Part shown: piece after piece, positions 23,801 through 34,786 of the stretch
How the letters are laid out: each line of letters opens with the position of its first letter
How positions within the stretch are numbered: the first letter of the stretch is position 1
DNA from: Megaustenia siamemsis
Taxonomy: Eukaryota > Mollusca > Gastropoda > Stylommatophora > Ariophantidae
Length of the DNA: 64,000 nt
Direction: 5' to 3'
Assembly: GCA_032433765.1 (NCBI GenBank)
Contig: JAVIAB010000051.1
Span: 148,269,275 to 148,333,274 of the forward strand
The notes under the pieces: generated by a model
The model's input: the letters and a program-made list of their open reading frames with translations, nothing else
What the model was told of the DNA's origin: nothing
Database searches by the model: none
Made by a program: the position numbers and the translations under genes

Positions 23801-25510
23801 TCAATACCTAAATATCCTACAATGTCTGAGCTGGATGTTGAGCCTACTATGAACGAATTTGCTGACGCTATAAATGCCCTCTCAAAAGGAAAAGCTGCAG
23901 GAAATGACAACATTCCCACAGATGTACTAATTGAAAACTTAAACGTACTACTTCCACATCTATACAAACTGCTAATCGAATGCTGGAGACAAGGAGAAAT
24001 AACTCATGATATGAGAAATGCTAAGATCATGACGTTGTACAAAAACAAAGGAGACGGGCGATTGCAATAATTACAGAGGCATTTCTCTCCTGAGCACAGC
24101 CGGCAAGGCCTTTGCTAGAGTCATACTAAAACGCCTGCATAAACTTGCAGAACGTGTTCTTCCCAAGTCTCAATGCGGCTTCAGAGCCAGGAGATCAACC
24201 ATAGACATGATTTTCACACTTAGACAACTGCAAGAAAAATGTTGAGAACAAAATATGCCGCTCTATATTGCCTTTGTGGATCTAACAAAGGCCTTCGACT
24301 CAGTAAACGGAGATGGGCTCTACAGGGCGTTAGAAAGCATAGGCTGCCCACCTAAATTACTTAAGCTGATACATCCTTCCATGAAGACATGAATGATAAA
24401 ATCTACTTCGATGGGAGTTCATCAGAGAGTTTCAAAGTCAACAACGGAGTGAAACAGGGATGTGTCCTCGCCCCCACTCTTTTTGGTATATGTTTTGCTT
24501 GCCTCCTAAATTACGCCTTCGAAAACAGCTCAGGAGATATTTACATTCGCACTAGACCAGATGGCTCACTGTTCAACTTAGCACGACTAAGAGCAAAAAC
24601 CAAAACAAATGTTGCCCTACTTAAAGAATTTTTATTTGCTGACGATGCAGCCCTAGTCGCTCATAGTGAAGCCATCCTACAATCCCTGATCAACAACCTG
24701 GACAAAGCATGTGACCTTTTTTCACTGTTAATTAATGTTCAGAAGACAGTAATACTAAGTCAAGGCGACATTAAACCTCTATTAATTACTCTAAAAGATT
24801 GTCCACTAGAATCAGTTCAGAAATGTACATATCTTGGATCCACGATTACGCAAACCATCTCTCTTGGTGAAGAAATAAACAGTCGAATTGGTAAGGCAGC
24901 TACGACCTTCGGCAAACTCACAGAAAGGGCCTGGGACAACATGAAACTAACACTGAAGACTAAACTCTTAATATATCAAACTTGTGTGTTTAGCACACTA
25001 TTTTATGGATCTGAAACCTGGACAACATACTCAAACCAGGAAAAAAGACTAAATGTCTTCCACATGCGATGTCTCCGCAAAATAATGCACATCAAATGGC
25101 AGGACAAAATAACCAACTTAACTGTCCTGCAACGTGCTAAGACCCTAACAATCATGTCGATGCTCAGAAGTCGAAGGCTAAGATGGCTGGGGCATGTCCA
25201 ACGGATGGAAGAAAAACGCATTCCTAGGCAAATACTATATGGTGAACTAACACACGGGAAAAGACAAATCGACAGACCTAAACTACGATATAGAGATATC
25301 TGCAATTCATCTCTGAAAGACTACTCCTTATGTGGAAATAACTGGGAACATCTGGCAAGTAATCGCACATCATGGAGAGCATACATAAGGAACGGTATAA
25401 CATCATTTGAGACTGTGCTAAGGCAAAACTTAGAAGAGAAAAGACTCATGAAAAAGGATGGAAAACCCTGTGGATCAGCGAGCCTGACTTGTTCATTCTG
25501 TGATCGCGTG

Positions 25511-25705
25511 TGTTTGTCAAACATTGGTAGAATTAGCCACGAGAGAAGCTGTTTGTCAAACATTGGTAGAATTAGCCACGAGAGAAGTTGTTTGTCAAAC
25601 ATTGGTAGAATTAGCCACGAGAGAAGCTGTTTGTCAAATATTGGTAGAATTAGCCACGAGAGAAGCTGTTTGTCAAACATTGGTAGAATTAGCAACGAGA
25701 GAAGC
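25511..25705. repeat. 39-bp in-frame repeat of a zinc-knuckle segment, 5 copies
   Basis: Five units of 39 bp encode the 13-residue block CLSNIGRISHERS, which contains the last Cys and His ligands of the C-terminal CxxC...HxxxxC finger of LINE C. The unit length keeps the frame open to the stop at 25742-25744. Confidence 0.93.
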
Positions 25706-25744
25706 TGTTCGACAAAAACAAAACCTCAAATAAATACACAATAG

Positions 25745-26157
25745 CCTCCACTAGACCGTCTGACAAGACGAAAAGGGCCATACACATATTAGTTGAACAA
25801 ATGAAAGAAATGCTATATAGGTTTGGTAGCGGGTATATACGATTATTTAAACTGATCTGAAGAAAGCGTCAGTGGACATGTGACCACTGACAGACATCTA
25901 CTAAAGACTCAGATCAATAATCTTTTTATTGACCAATCAGTTATTACTGACGTTTTTATCTAGTTTTCAAGTTGATAGATTCTAAATTTATCGGAAGTAG
26001 GACTCGTCTAAAGATAGATATAGACGCAGATATTTCGGTGAACTATCGATCTCCTTAATGTAAGCAAATATTGCAATCGTCCTTCCGCGAATATTTTAAA
26101 ACATTATTTATAAAATGCTTTCACAAATCAGTTATTGAAAATTGTTTCATGTTAGCC
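25745..26157. other. 3' flank of LINE C and intergenic DNA
   Basis: No further gene recognised. The 3' end of LINE C is not sharply defined. Confidence 0.35.
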
Positions 26158-26300
26158 TCTTTGTCTCTGTCTGTCTGTCAGTATATATGTTCGACTGCCT
26201 GCCTGCCTGTCTGTCTATCTGTCTGTTTCTCTGTATGTCTGTATGTATATCTCTGTCTGTCTGACCGCCTACATGCCTGCCTCTGCCTGTCTATCTCTTT
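26158..26300. repeat. Degenerate (TGTC/TGCC)n microsatellite
   Basis: Imperfect tetranucleotide repeats CTGTCTGTCTGTC, TGCCTGCCTGCC and CTGTATGTCTGTATG. Confidence 0.8.
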
Positions 26301-26301
26301 C

Positions 26302-27300
26302 TATTGTACTTTCGAGTCGAATACGGCACATTGAACAGATATTCTAGACTCTTGTGTCCGACGATCTTTGTCGTTAAGCATTAGATCATGAGCAAGACCC
26401 GCATCATATCTCGCCACGGGGCTCTGTTCTATGCGAGTTGTTCAATCAAAGGGAGTTGACGCCTGTTGTTGTTACCTCTCGCTCCGTGTTCTCTTTAGTG
26501 TTTCTCTAGGTCGGCCTCTATTTCCTTTTGGAGGCGAAGGCGCGCCTCCCAGCACCAGAGCTGGAAGTTGTCAGTGACTCATAGCTGATGGCTTGCGCCA
26601 GGATCGGTGAACCAAAACCATCCAGACCCTGCTCCACCTCTCCGCGGTGCCTCCAGTAACAGACTAACCTGTCTAGTCTGGCCAAGCGAGCAGGGATCAA
26701 AGAGGGAAGACAACCCGATACTCAAAAACGTCGTGCTGAAGTCGGATGTGTTGGGCCGAAAGGCGCAGATATCACAGTGTTACACTGCAAACTGCAAAAC
26801 AACGCAATCACGTCCACTTAACGTCCTTTTAAGGGCGGATGACGAAGAGGAAGTCTAAAGACTACGAATACTCTAGAATACTTTAGTCATCGGGCGAACG
26901 CATCCATCCATCCATCCATTTCCATTCCCCTCTGGTTCCCATTTAAGGGCTTGCTTTAAGATTGACTTATTGTATCTTCAAATCACATGGCCAACACATG
27001 ACCACCTTTTCTTGATTATAGATGATATTTGTGGATGCTTTGTCTTTTATTTTATTTAGCACTAGCCTTGAACTTATTCCATGGTTAACGAAGTATTTTC
27101 CTGAGGTATTTGTTTTCAAAAGCGTCCACTTTATTTTCTATTTCTGTCGTTGTTTTCTAGCTCTTGCATGCATAGGTAAGGGTAGATAATACATCTGATT
27201 TGAAAAATCCTGAGCTTTGTATTTTTGTGTTTAGTAATTTTGATTTGCATATTCAACAGTCACATACTGACGTAAAATACTATGGTTTTGATAAAGGCTG
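26302..27300 (-). pseudogene. LINE family E, RT C-terminal part (copy 2), interrupted
   Basis: On the minus strand, 27290-26926 encodes SDVLSTLTYAC, then TEIENKVDAFENKYLRKIL, the conserved post-RT segment, with stops. The 3' non-coding end 26302-26528 matches copy 1 at 1964-2242. An unrelated insertion lies at 26526-26917. Confidence 0.65.
26526..26917 (+). mobile_element. Unclassified retroposon K with (CATC)n tail
   Basis: A 392-bp GC-richer segment splits LINE E copy 2. It is flanked by ATTTCC at 26520-26525 and 26918-26923, a candidate 6-bp target-site duplication, and ends in a CATCCATCCATC tail. Open frames exist on both strands (for example RADDEEEV at the plus-frame end near 26858), but I recognise no domain. 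Confidence 0.55.
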
Positions 27301-27484
27301 CGCATCACAAAATGTTTCACATATTCGCGTTCTTCAACTGCGGTGTAGACTTAAATAACACCCAGAAAGAGATAACGAAAAATACACGTTAAAGTTGACG
27401 ATATTTGAATGCATAGGATATGGATTTATCATTGAATCTGCGGAGTAAATAGAATGTGAGAGGCAAGTCAAACAATTAGAAGAA

Positions 27485-28915
27485 AATTTTAGTGGAAGTA
27501 AGGAATCGTTAGTAAAAGTAAGGAATCGTTAGTGGAAGTAAGGAATCGTTAGTGGAAGTAAGGAATCGTTAGTGGAAGTAAGGAATCTTTAGTGGAAGTA
27601 AGGAATCGCTAGTGGAAGTAAGGAATCGTTAGTGGAAGTAAGGAATCGTTAGTGGGAGTAAGGAATCGTTAGTGGAAGTAAGGAATCGTTAGCGGAAGTA
27701 AGGAATCGTTAGTGGAAGTAAGGAATCGTTAGTGGAAGTAAGGAATCTTTAGTGGAAGTAAGGAATCGCTAGTGGAAGTAAGGAATCGTTAGTGGAAGTA
27801 AGGAATCGTTAGTGGGAGTAAGGAATCGTTAGTGGAAGTAAGGAATCGTTAGTGGAAGTAAGGAATCGTTAGTGGAAGTAAGGAATCGTTAGTGGAAGTA
27901 AGGAATCGTTAGTGGAAGTAAGGAATCGCTAGTGGAAGTAAGAAATCATTAGTGGAAGGAATCGCTAGTGGAAGTAAGTAATGATTAGTGGAAGGAATCG
28001 CTAGTGGAAGTAAGAAATCATTAGTTGAAGGAATCGTTAGTGGAAGTAAGGAATCGCTAGTGGAAGTAAGAAATCATTAGTGGAAGGAATCGTTAGTGGA
28101 AGTAAGGAATCGCTAGTGGAAGTAAGAAATCATTAGTGGAAGGAGTCGCTAGTGGAAGTAAGAAATCGCTAGCGGAAGTAAGAAATCATTAGTGGAAGGA
28201 ATCGCTAGTGGAAGTAAGGAATCGCTAGTGGAAGTAAGTAATCATTAGTGGAAGGAATCGCTAGTGGAAGTAAGAAATCGTTAGTGGAAGTAAGTAATCA
28301 TTAGTGGAAGGAATCGCTAGTGGAAGTAAGAAATCATTAGTGGAAGGAATCGCTAGTGGAAGTAAGAAATCGTTAGTGGAAGTGAGGAATCGCTAATGGA
28401 AGTAAGAAATCGTTAGTGGAAGTAAGGAATCGCTAGTGGAAGTAAGAAATCGTTAGTGAAAGTAAGGAATCATTAGTGGAAGTAAGAAATTGTTAGTGGG
28501 AGTAAGGAATCGTTAGTGAAAGTGAGGAATCTTTTGTGGACGGAATCGCTAGTGGAAGTAAGGAATCATTAGTGGAAGTAAGGAATCGTTAGTGGAAGTA
28601 AGGAATCGTTAGTGGAAGTAAGAAATCGTTAGTCAAAGTAAGGAATCGCTAGTGGAAGTGGGAAAGCATTAGTTGAAGGAATCGTTATTGAAAGTAAGAA
28701 ATCGTTAGTGGAAGTAAGGAATCGTTAGTGGAAGTAAGGATTCGTTAGTGGAAGTAAGGATTCGTTAGTGGAAGTAAGGAATCGTTAGTGGAAGTAAGGA
28801 ATCGTTAGTGGAAGTAAGGATTCGTTAGTGGAAGTAAGGAATCGTTAGTAGAAGTAAAGAATCGGTAGTGGAAGTAAGTAATCGTTACTCGAAGTAAGGA
28901 AACGTTAGTGGAAGT
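27485..28915. repeat. 20-bp minisatellite, about 70 copies
   Basis: The unit is AAGGAATCGTTAGTGGAAGT, interspersed after 27950 with a 16-bp short variant lacking AAGT. The left part is homogeneous. The right part mixes CGTTAG, CGCTAG and CATTAG variants. Confidence 0.96.
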
Positions 28916-29262
28916 TTGAGCTATTGGAAGCGAGAAAATATTTTTGGACGTAAGAAAATGAAAGTAAGAATTCGCTATTGGAAGCAAGAAAATGGTGGAT
29001 GTAAGAAAATGTCAGTTGAAAGAAGAAAATGTCACAGAATATCCCTTAATACACCAGTAATTTCTGTTGACAATGCTGCCCTCCGTGACAGACACATTTT
29101 ATGACCTACTCTTTTTTTATTGTAACTGCCAATTGTTCTTTAGAGAACCCACGGTTTATTACCGTTATCCGAGAGGGCTAGACATCGTACCTTGCTACTC
29201 AAGAGATCAAGAGAGGGTAAAATCATGAAGAAAACCACATAATTTTTTCCTCTTTAAAATAA
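28916..29262. other. Degenerate edge of the 20-bp array, then intergenic DNA
   Basis: The first 110 bp retain scattered AAGTAAGAA-type pieces of the array. The rest shows no feature. Confidence 0.4.
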
Positions 29263-29345
29263 AAAAGTCATTACTGCTTCTGGTGGGTTTGAACCCCGAT
29301 CCTTCCTGTCCTGAATCCGACTCGTACATCAAGACTACCCAGCCC
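29263..29345 (-). mobile_element. tRNA-derived SINE head (minus strand)
   Basis: The reverse complement has a perfect B box (GGTTCAAACCC, near 29292) inside a tRNA-like segment. The body may continue to about 29160. The copy looks old and its ends are not defined. Confidence 0.45.
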
Positions 29346-29626
29346 TCACATTTCCTTTCCTATTGCCACTTCAACACAAAGCAATACCTTTCACCACCAA
29401 GAAACATCATCTGCAGAAATATTTTTCATTCCCACATTGTGTTGTCAACGTCATGCATGGTCACTTACGACTAAGTATAATAACAAGCGTGCCACCACAG
29501 AGATGAGATGTCTGAGAAAAGACAGAATTAGAAAATAAATTATAATAGAAAGAGTAGACGTTTGAACCAATCTTAAGCTACACACATAAACAACAAATAA
29601 AGTGGTTTGCACACCTAGAAAGAATA

Positions 29627-29944
29627 AGGTAAAGTACGAGACTTGAATCGGCGTCTTAGTGCATGAGTTTTCACTCACATGTGCTAGGCCGCCTATCCAG
29701 AAGTGGAGACTTCTGGATAGTGTCGTTTCAAGCATCGAAACTCACGATGCGAGGTGGCAGGCATTCCTCACCTTCCCAGAGTACTACCCTGGTACCCATT
29801 TCTGCCAGCGGCTGGGTCGATCGCGGGGGTATTTTCTTCCCAAGCACGAATACAACTGACACTGCTTCCAGCGGGAATCGAACATGGGTTGTCCGAACGT
29901 CGGAAAAATGTCGCGTGATTGCTTACCATACAAATATATGTTAC
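29627..29944 (-). mobile_element. tRNA-derived SINE inserted in LINE H
   Basis: On the minus strand the head has an A-box-like TGGTAAGCAATCACGCGAC and a B box GTTCGATTCCC. A body of about 220 bp follows, ending GTACTTTACCTT. AAGAATA occurs at 29620-29626 and 29945-29951 as a probable target-site duplication. A fragment of the same family is at 5018-5055. Confidence 0.8.
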
Positions 29945-29995
29945 AAGAATAGAACGGAGAAGAGCTAAAGGTAGAACAAGGGTAAGATGGAAAAT

Positions 29996-30862
29996 CAACA
30001 TCAAAGAAACGCTGCAACAACATCAAAGAAACGCTGCAACAACATCAAAGAAACGCTGCAACAACATCAAAGAAACGCTGCAACAACATCAAAGAAACGC
30101 TGCAACAACATCAAAGAAACGCTGCAACAACATCAAAGAAACGCTGCAACAACATCAAAGAAACGCTGCAACAACATCAAAGAAACACTACAACAACATC
30201 AAAGAAACGCTGCAACAACATCAAAGAAACGCTGCAACAACATCAAAGAAACGCTGCAACAACATCAAAGAAACACTACAACAACATCAAAGAAACGCTG
30301 CAACAACATCAAAGAAACACTACAACAACATCAAAGAAACACTACAACAACATCAAAGAAACACTACAACAACATCAAAGAAACGCTGCAACAACATCAA
30401 AGAAACACTACAACAACATCAAAGAAACACTACAACAACATCAAAGAAACACTACAACAACATCAAAGAAACACTACAACAACATCAAAGAAACACTACA
30501 ACAACATCAAAGAAACACTACAACAACATCAAAGAAACACTACAACAACATCAAAGAAACACTACAACAACATCAAAGAAACGCTGCAACAACATCAAAG
30601 AAACACTACAACAACATCAAAGAAACACTACAACAACATCAAAGAAACACTACAACAACATCAAAGAAACACTACAACAACATCAAAGAAACACTACAAC
30701 AACATCAAAGAAACACTACAACAACATCAAAGAAACACTACAACAACATCAAAGAAACACTACAACAACATCAAAGAAACACTACAACAACATCAAAGAA
30801 ACACTACAACAACATCAAAGAAACACTACAACAACATCAAAGAAACACTACAACAACATCAA
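29996..30862. repeat. 22-bp minisatellite, about 39 copies
   Basis: The unit is CATCAAAGAAACACTACAAC plus AA, with a GCTGC variant confined mostly to the first third. It starts inside the IKETLQQ codons of LINE H. Since 22 is not a multiple of 3, the open frames through it use all phases. Confidence 0.96.
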
Positions 30863-30964
30863 TTGACAAACGAGTGAGGCCGCCAAAAGAAAAGGGCGAG
30901 AACCAGAACTTTGTATCTCCCTCGACAACTGAACGGGTACAAGAGGAAGTGAAGAAATAAGGAA

Positions 30965-31300
30965 AGTAGATATTCATTTCGCTGTTATTGCTACTTCCAG
31001 GTAGATAAAGCTGTCCACTGTCTCATTTCGTATTCTTGACCACTAAGATACGTCATTGTGTATCTAATAGTTATTATTTCTGTTTCTTTATTATGTTGAA
31101 GTCAAGACATTTATTTTTACTTTTATGTCTGATCTTATATATCAGTTCTTGAAGACTACTGTTAGTTTCTGTTTGAAAGATTGTGTCATCGGTACATCTG
31201 ATATTGTTGATATTTAATTCTTCTTTACCGTTGAAGCTTTAGATTCTACTGAATATAGACTCATTATATAACGAGAAGAAATAAAACACGTCTTATTTTA
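30965..31300 (-). pseudogene. LINE RT fragment spanning catalytic motif C (minus strand)
   Basis: The reverse complement reads NIRCTDDTIFQTETNSSLQE, which contains the RT catalytic TDD of motif C (normally Y/F-A/T-DD). Then come LIYKIRHKSKNKCLDFN and a stop-containing continuation. Nothing of the endonuclease or tail is attached. The copy is a remnant of a separate LINE. Confidence 0.6.
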
Positions 31301-31397
31301 CTTTCCTTTAAAGTTTTACTGCAAATTGTCGTATTGGTTTTCTTATCTCTTCATTTTTATTACGTAGCTAACCCAATTACAGCCTGTTATCACTATG

Positions 31398-31660
31398 AGC
31401 TTTACAAAAAATGTAAAGAGCCCTGTCACGCCAAATAGTGTATAGGGAATATAATGTTAGTGACCATAATTGTAACACATCTTCAGCATTTGGGGTAATG
31501 TGGTCAGTATTACGGCTGGGCCGCTTTACTTGTCCAGAAAATATCCCGTACCCATTAAATGACTGGGTGAACCTGCTAGCCGTCGATCAGGATGTGACTC
31601 GACCTTTTGTCCTTTGTAGCCTAGTTCACTAACCACTGAGCTATGACAGCTGCCATATCT
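31398..31660 (-). mobile_element. tRNA-derived SINE (same family as 18789-19046), minus strand
   Basis: The reverse complement carries ATAGCTCAGTGGTTAGTGAA (A box), the GGGTTCACCCAG..AATGGGTACGGGAT body and a 3' end near 31400. It is older than the copies at 18681 and 35924, with about 20 scattered differences. Its 5' head is amplified in the array to the right. Confidence 0.8.
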
Positions 31661-32005
31661 ATGAGTACTTTGTAGCCAAATTCACTAACCACTGAGCTAT
31701 GACAGCTGCCATATCTATGAGTACTTTGTAGCCAAGTTCACTAACCACTGAGCTATGACAGCTGCCATATCTATGAGTACTTTGTAGCCAAGTTCACTAA
31801 CCACTGAGCTATGACAGCTGCCATATCTATGAGTACTTTGTAGCCAAGTTCACTAACCACTGAGCTATGACAGCTGCCATATCTATGAGTACTTTGTAGC
31901 CAAGTTCACTAACCACTGAGCTATGACAGCTGCCATATCTATGAGTACTTTGTAGCCAAGTTCACTAACCACTGAGCTATGACGGCTGCCATCTCTTTGA
32001 GTACT
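31612..32005. repeat. 56-bp minisatellite made of a SINE head plus flank, 7 copies
   Basis: Units start at 31625, 31681, 31737, 31793, 31849, 31905 and 31961. Each consists of the first 40 bp of the adjacent SINE head (containing AACCACTGAGCTATGACAGC, the A box reversed) joined to about 16 bp that look like the original 5' flank. Confidence 0.92.
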
Positions 32006-32055
32006 TTATACTAAAACAGATTGTATTTTAACAGTTATTAATTCAATTTTACAGA

Positions 32056-33497
32056 TGGTTCTTCACTCTTGATGGTTCTTCACTCTTGATGGTTCTTCAC
32101 TCTAGATGGTTCCTCACTCTAGATGGTTCCTCACTCTAGATGGTTCCTCACTCTAGATGGTTCTTCACTCTAGATGGTTCCTCACTCTAGATGGTTCCTC
32201 ACTCTAGATGGTTCCTCACTCTAGATGGTTCTTCACTCTAGATGGTTCCTCACTCTAGATGGTTCTTCACTCTAGATGGTTCTTCACTCTAGATGGTTCC
32301 TCACTCTAGATGGTTCTTCACTCTAGATGGTTCCTCACTCTAGATGGTTCTTCACTCTAGATGGTTCTTCACTCTAGATGGTTCTTCACTCTAGATGGTT
32401 CTTCACTCTAGATGGTTCCTCACTCTAGATGGTTCCTCACTCTAGATGGTTCTTCACTCTAGATGGTTCTTCACTCTAGATGGTTCCTCACTCTAGATGG
32501 TTCCTCACTCTAGATGGTTCCTCACTCTAGATGGTTCTTCACTCTAGATGGTTCCTCACTCTAGATGGTTCCTCACTCTAGATGGTTCTTCACTCTAGAT
32601 GGTTCCTCACTCTAGATGGTTCTTCACTCTAGATGGTTCTTCACTCTAGATGGTTCTTCACTCTAGATGGTTCCTCACTCTAGATGGTTCCTCACTCTAG
32701 ATGGTTCTTCACTCTAGATGGTTCCTCACTCTAGATGGTTCCTCACTCTAGATGGTTCCTCACTCTAGATGGTTCCTCACTCTAGATGGTTCTTCACTCT
32801 AGATGGTTCTTCACTCTAGATGGTTCTTCACTCTAGATGGTTCCTCACTCTAGATGGTTCCTCACTCTAGATGGTTCTTCACTCTAGATGGTTCCTCACT
32901 CTAGATGGTTCTTCACTCTAGATGGTTCTTCACTCTAGATGGTTCCTCACTCTAGATGGTTCTTCACTCTAGATGGTTCCTCACTCTAGATGGTTCTTCA
33001 CTCTAGATGGTTCCTCACTCTAGATGGTTCCTCACTCTAGATGGTTCTTCACTCTAGATGGTTCCTCACTCTAGATGGTTCCTCACTCTAGATGGTTCTT
33101 CACTCTAGATGGTTCCTCACTCTAGATGGTTCTTCACTCTAGATGGTTCCTCACTCTAGATGGTTCTTCACTCTAGATGGTTCTTCACTCTAGATGGTTC
33201 TTCACTCTAGATGGTTCTTCACTCTAGATGGTTCCTCATTCTAGATGGTTCCTCACTCTAGATGGTTCCTCACTCTAGATGGTTCCTCACTCTAGATGGT
33301 TCCTCACTCTAGATGGTTCTTCACTCTAGATGGTTCTTCACTCTAGATGGTTCCTCACTCTAGATGGTTCCTCACTCTAGATGGTTCCTCACTCTAGATG
33401 GTTCTTCACTCTAGATGGTTCTTCACTCTAGATGGTTCCTCACTCTAGATGGTTCTTCACTCTAGATGGTTCCTCACTCTAGATGGTTCTTCACTCC
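32056..33497. repeat. 17-bp minisatellite, about 85 copies
   Basis: The unit is TCTAGATGGTTCYTCAC. It is very homogeneous except for a C/T at one position. The first two units have TTGATGG in place of TAGATGG. Confidence 0.97.
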
Positions 33498-33861
33498 TTA
33501 ACTACTTTCCACTCTTTTCTGCTTCTCAATTGTGTTCTAATCCTCTTGGTTTTTTTTTTCAATATTTTAATCTCTATTTCTTTTCTTCTGAATTATTTTT
33601 ACAGATCTCTTTACATCCCTCTCATTTCAAATTTCACTCATCTCTTTCATACCCCGTCTCATTCACCTTCCCTTATACTTTTCATTCTCAAAGTGTACAA
33701 TATCTCTCTTGTCTCTATGTCTCATTTATTCTATTTTACTTTTTATTCATCCACTCTCATTCAACATCCTCTCTTCTTCCTCTGTTCATTCTCTCTTCTC
33801 GATCTCCTCTCTTCATCCCCTTCTCACCTCCTTCTCCTAAACTTTCCGCTCACACACACAC
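33498..33861. other. Pyrimidine-rich intergenic DNA
   Basis: Strong C+T bias on the plus strand. Long ORFs rich in Ser, Leu and Phe follow from composition and are not supported as genes. Confidence 0.5.
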
Positions 33862-33875
33862 ACTCTCTCTCTCTG

Positions 33876-33926
<51 letters not shown>
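33862..33926. repeat. (TC)n microsatellite
   Basis: About 60 bp of CT dinucleotides with two interruptions. Confidence 0.95.
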
Positions 33927-33929
<3 letters not shown>

Positions 33930-34376
33930 TCACTCTCTTCCACTCCCCGTCTTTTTTTCCCAAGACTCCGTAAGCTTATGATATTTGTATACACATTTAT
34001 GGACGCTAATTTCCAGCAAAATGTTTGCTGATACAAATCTTGAATTAAATATTCTTGACATTAAATAACTTTCTTTCTCCTAAAATTATCTCCTTATAGA
34101 ATATTCATTAAAATTTAACTCTGAATCAATGCTTGAGAATATTAAATCATATTGTATTGAAATATTATTATTCCTCGGGTACATTATTTTTCTGTGCAAA
34201 ATTATGTTTCTATTTGTTGTATACTTTAATGTTTTAATGAGAACAATAATATTACACGTTGACAATTTATTACATTAAGTATTTCACAAATTAGAATTTT
34301 TTTTTTATTCTGTCAATTCAGCGTAATAATAAGGTAGAGATTTAATTAAAATTAATATAAATATACGCAGGCCATG
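33927..34376. other. AT-rich intergenic DNA
   Basis: No gene or array recognised. Confidence 0.45.
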
Positions 34377-34786
34377 CGTAGAATCGTTGCAGAAGTCAAA
34401 AAACACACAAGGTCACCTTTGTCAAAGTCCCTGGACATGCGGGAATACGGGGAAATGAAAGAGCGGACAGGGTTGCCTGCTGTGCTGTCGATGAAGATGG
34501 TCAACCAATGGATCGGGCGGACATCATCAGTGCCCTCCGAGATGTGGCAAGGGCACAGGACTTCGACAACGGTGAGTCCACGTCACTCCTTCAGATGAAA
34601 GAGATGGGATTTAAGCTGAGCACAGTCAGAAACGAGAAACTTAGTGGGCGTGTAAGAAGACTTATCAACCAACACAGAACTGGAGTCGTCAGTCACTGGA
34701 CACTGCGAGACTTGCTGAGGAGAGGATCTGAGCACCCATGGGCATGTTCGGAGTGCAATGATGATGACCCGCTAATAACTCAATAA
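34377..34786 (+). pseudogene. RNase H-domain fragment of a retroelement
   Basis: One frame is open from about 34390 to TAA at 34784-34786. It begins VTFVKVPGHAGIRGNERADR, the fourth conserved block of RNase H (His, then Asp of ERAD), and continues for about 120 residues through STVRNEKLSGRVRRL to a terminus with CSEC. I-clade LINEs and some other retroelements carry RNase H after RT. No RT precedes it here, so it is a truncated copy. The downstream tail was not recognised. The first three RNase H acidic blocks are missing. Confidence 0.6.

Larger units (their letters stand above)
21373..25744 (+). pseudogene. LINE family C: endonuclease, reverse transcriptase and C-terminal zinc knuckle, with two internal arrays
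   Basis: The product would nick target DNA and reverse-transcribe its own RNA. The endonuclease starts with HVDIAALQETRLSD (catalytic Glu). An internal deletion then jumps to YILGDFNAHTG, with a 1-bp shift near 21570, followed by RHARSGHWHQLDLVLARRQ and CNTDHDLVI (catalytic Asp-His). A linker ends at TAG 22367-22369. A 51-bp array fills 22372-23800. RT follows from 23822 (SELDVEPTMNEF, SKGKAAGNDNIP), with a frameshift near 24068 and TGA at about 24243. Motif A is FVDLTKAFDSVN (24270-24307), motif B GVKQGCVLAPTLFG (24449-24490) and motif C FADDAA (24635-24652). The tail has RLRWLGHVQRMEEKR, then the knuckle CSFCDRVC. The frame from 24389 to 25744 (451 codons) is uninterrupted. Clade (RTE, CR1 or L2-like) is not assigned. 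Confidence 0.9.
29483..30955 (+). pseudogene. LINE family H, RT C-terminal tail, split by a SINE and containing a 22-bp array
   Basis: The coding pieces are ATTEMRCLRK at 29492, KQQIKWFAHLERI ending at 29626, then (after the SINE) IERRRAKGRTRVRWKINIKE to about 30010. After the array come RARTRTLYLPRQ and LNGYKRK, a typical RT terminus. Skipping the SINE and one copy of the AAGAATA duplication joins LERI to ERRRAKGR without a frame change. Stops elsewhere show that it is dead. The upstream RT catalytic region is missing. Confidence 0.75.

Noticed and set aside
25500..25733. A separate zinc-finger gene
   Set aside because: The frame is continuous with the LINE C reverse transcriptase. The repeat is its terminal knuckle.
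27485..28915. Short regular repeats resembling a CRISPR array
   Set aside because: Units are contiguous with no unique spacers, and the context is animal DNA.
29919..30877. Coiled-coil-like ORFs (KETLQQHQRN repeats) as a gene
   Set aside because: Two overlapping frames are open because of a 22-bp stop-free unit. The flanks are LINE RT tail.
33449..34031. Long plus-strand ORFs at 33.4-34.0 kb as membrane proteins
   Set aside because: Hydrophobicity follows from C+T-rich DNA and a (TC)n run. The two overlapping frames are both open and neither has a domain.
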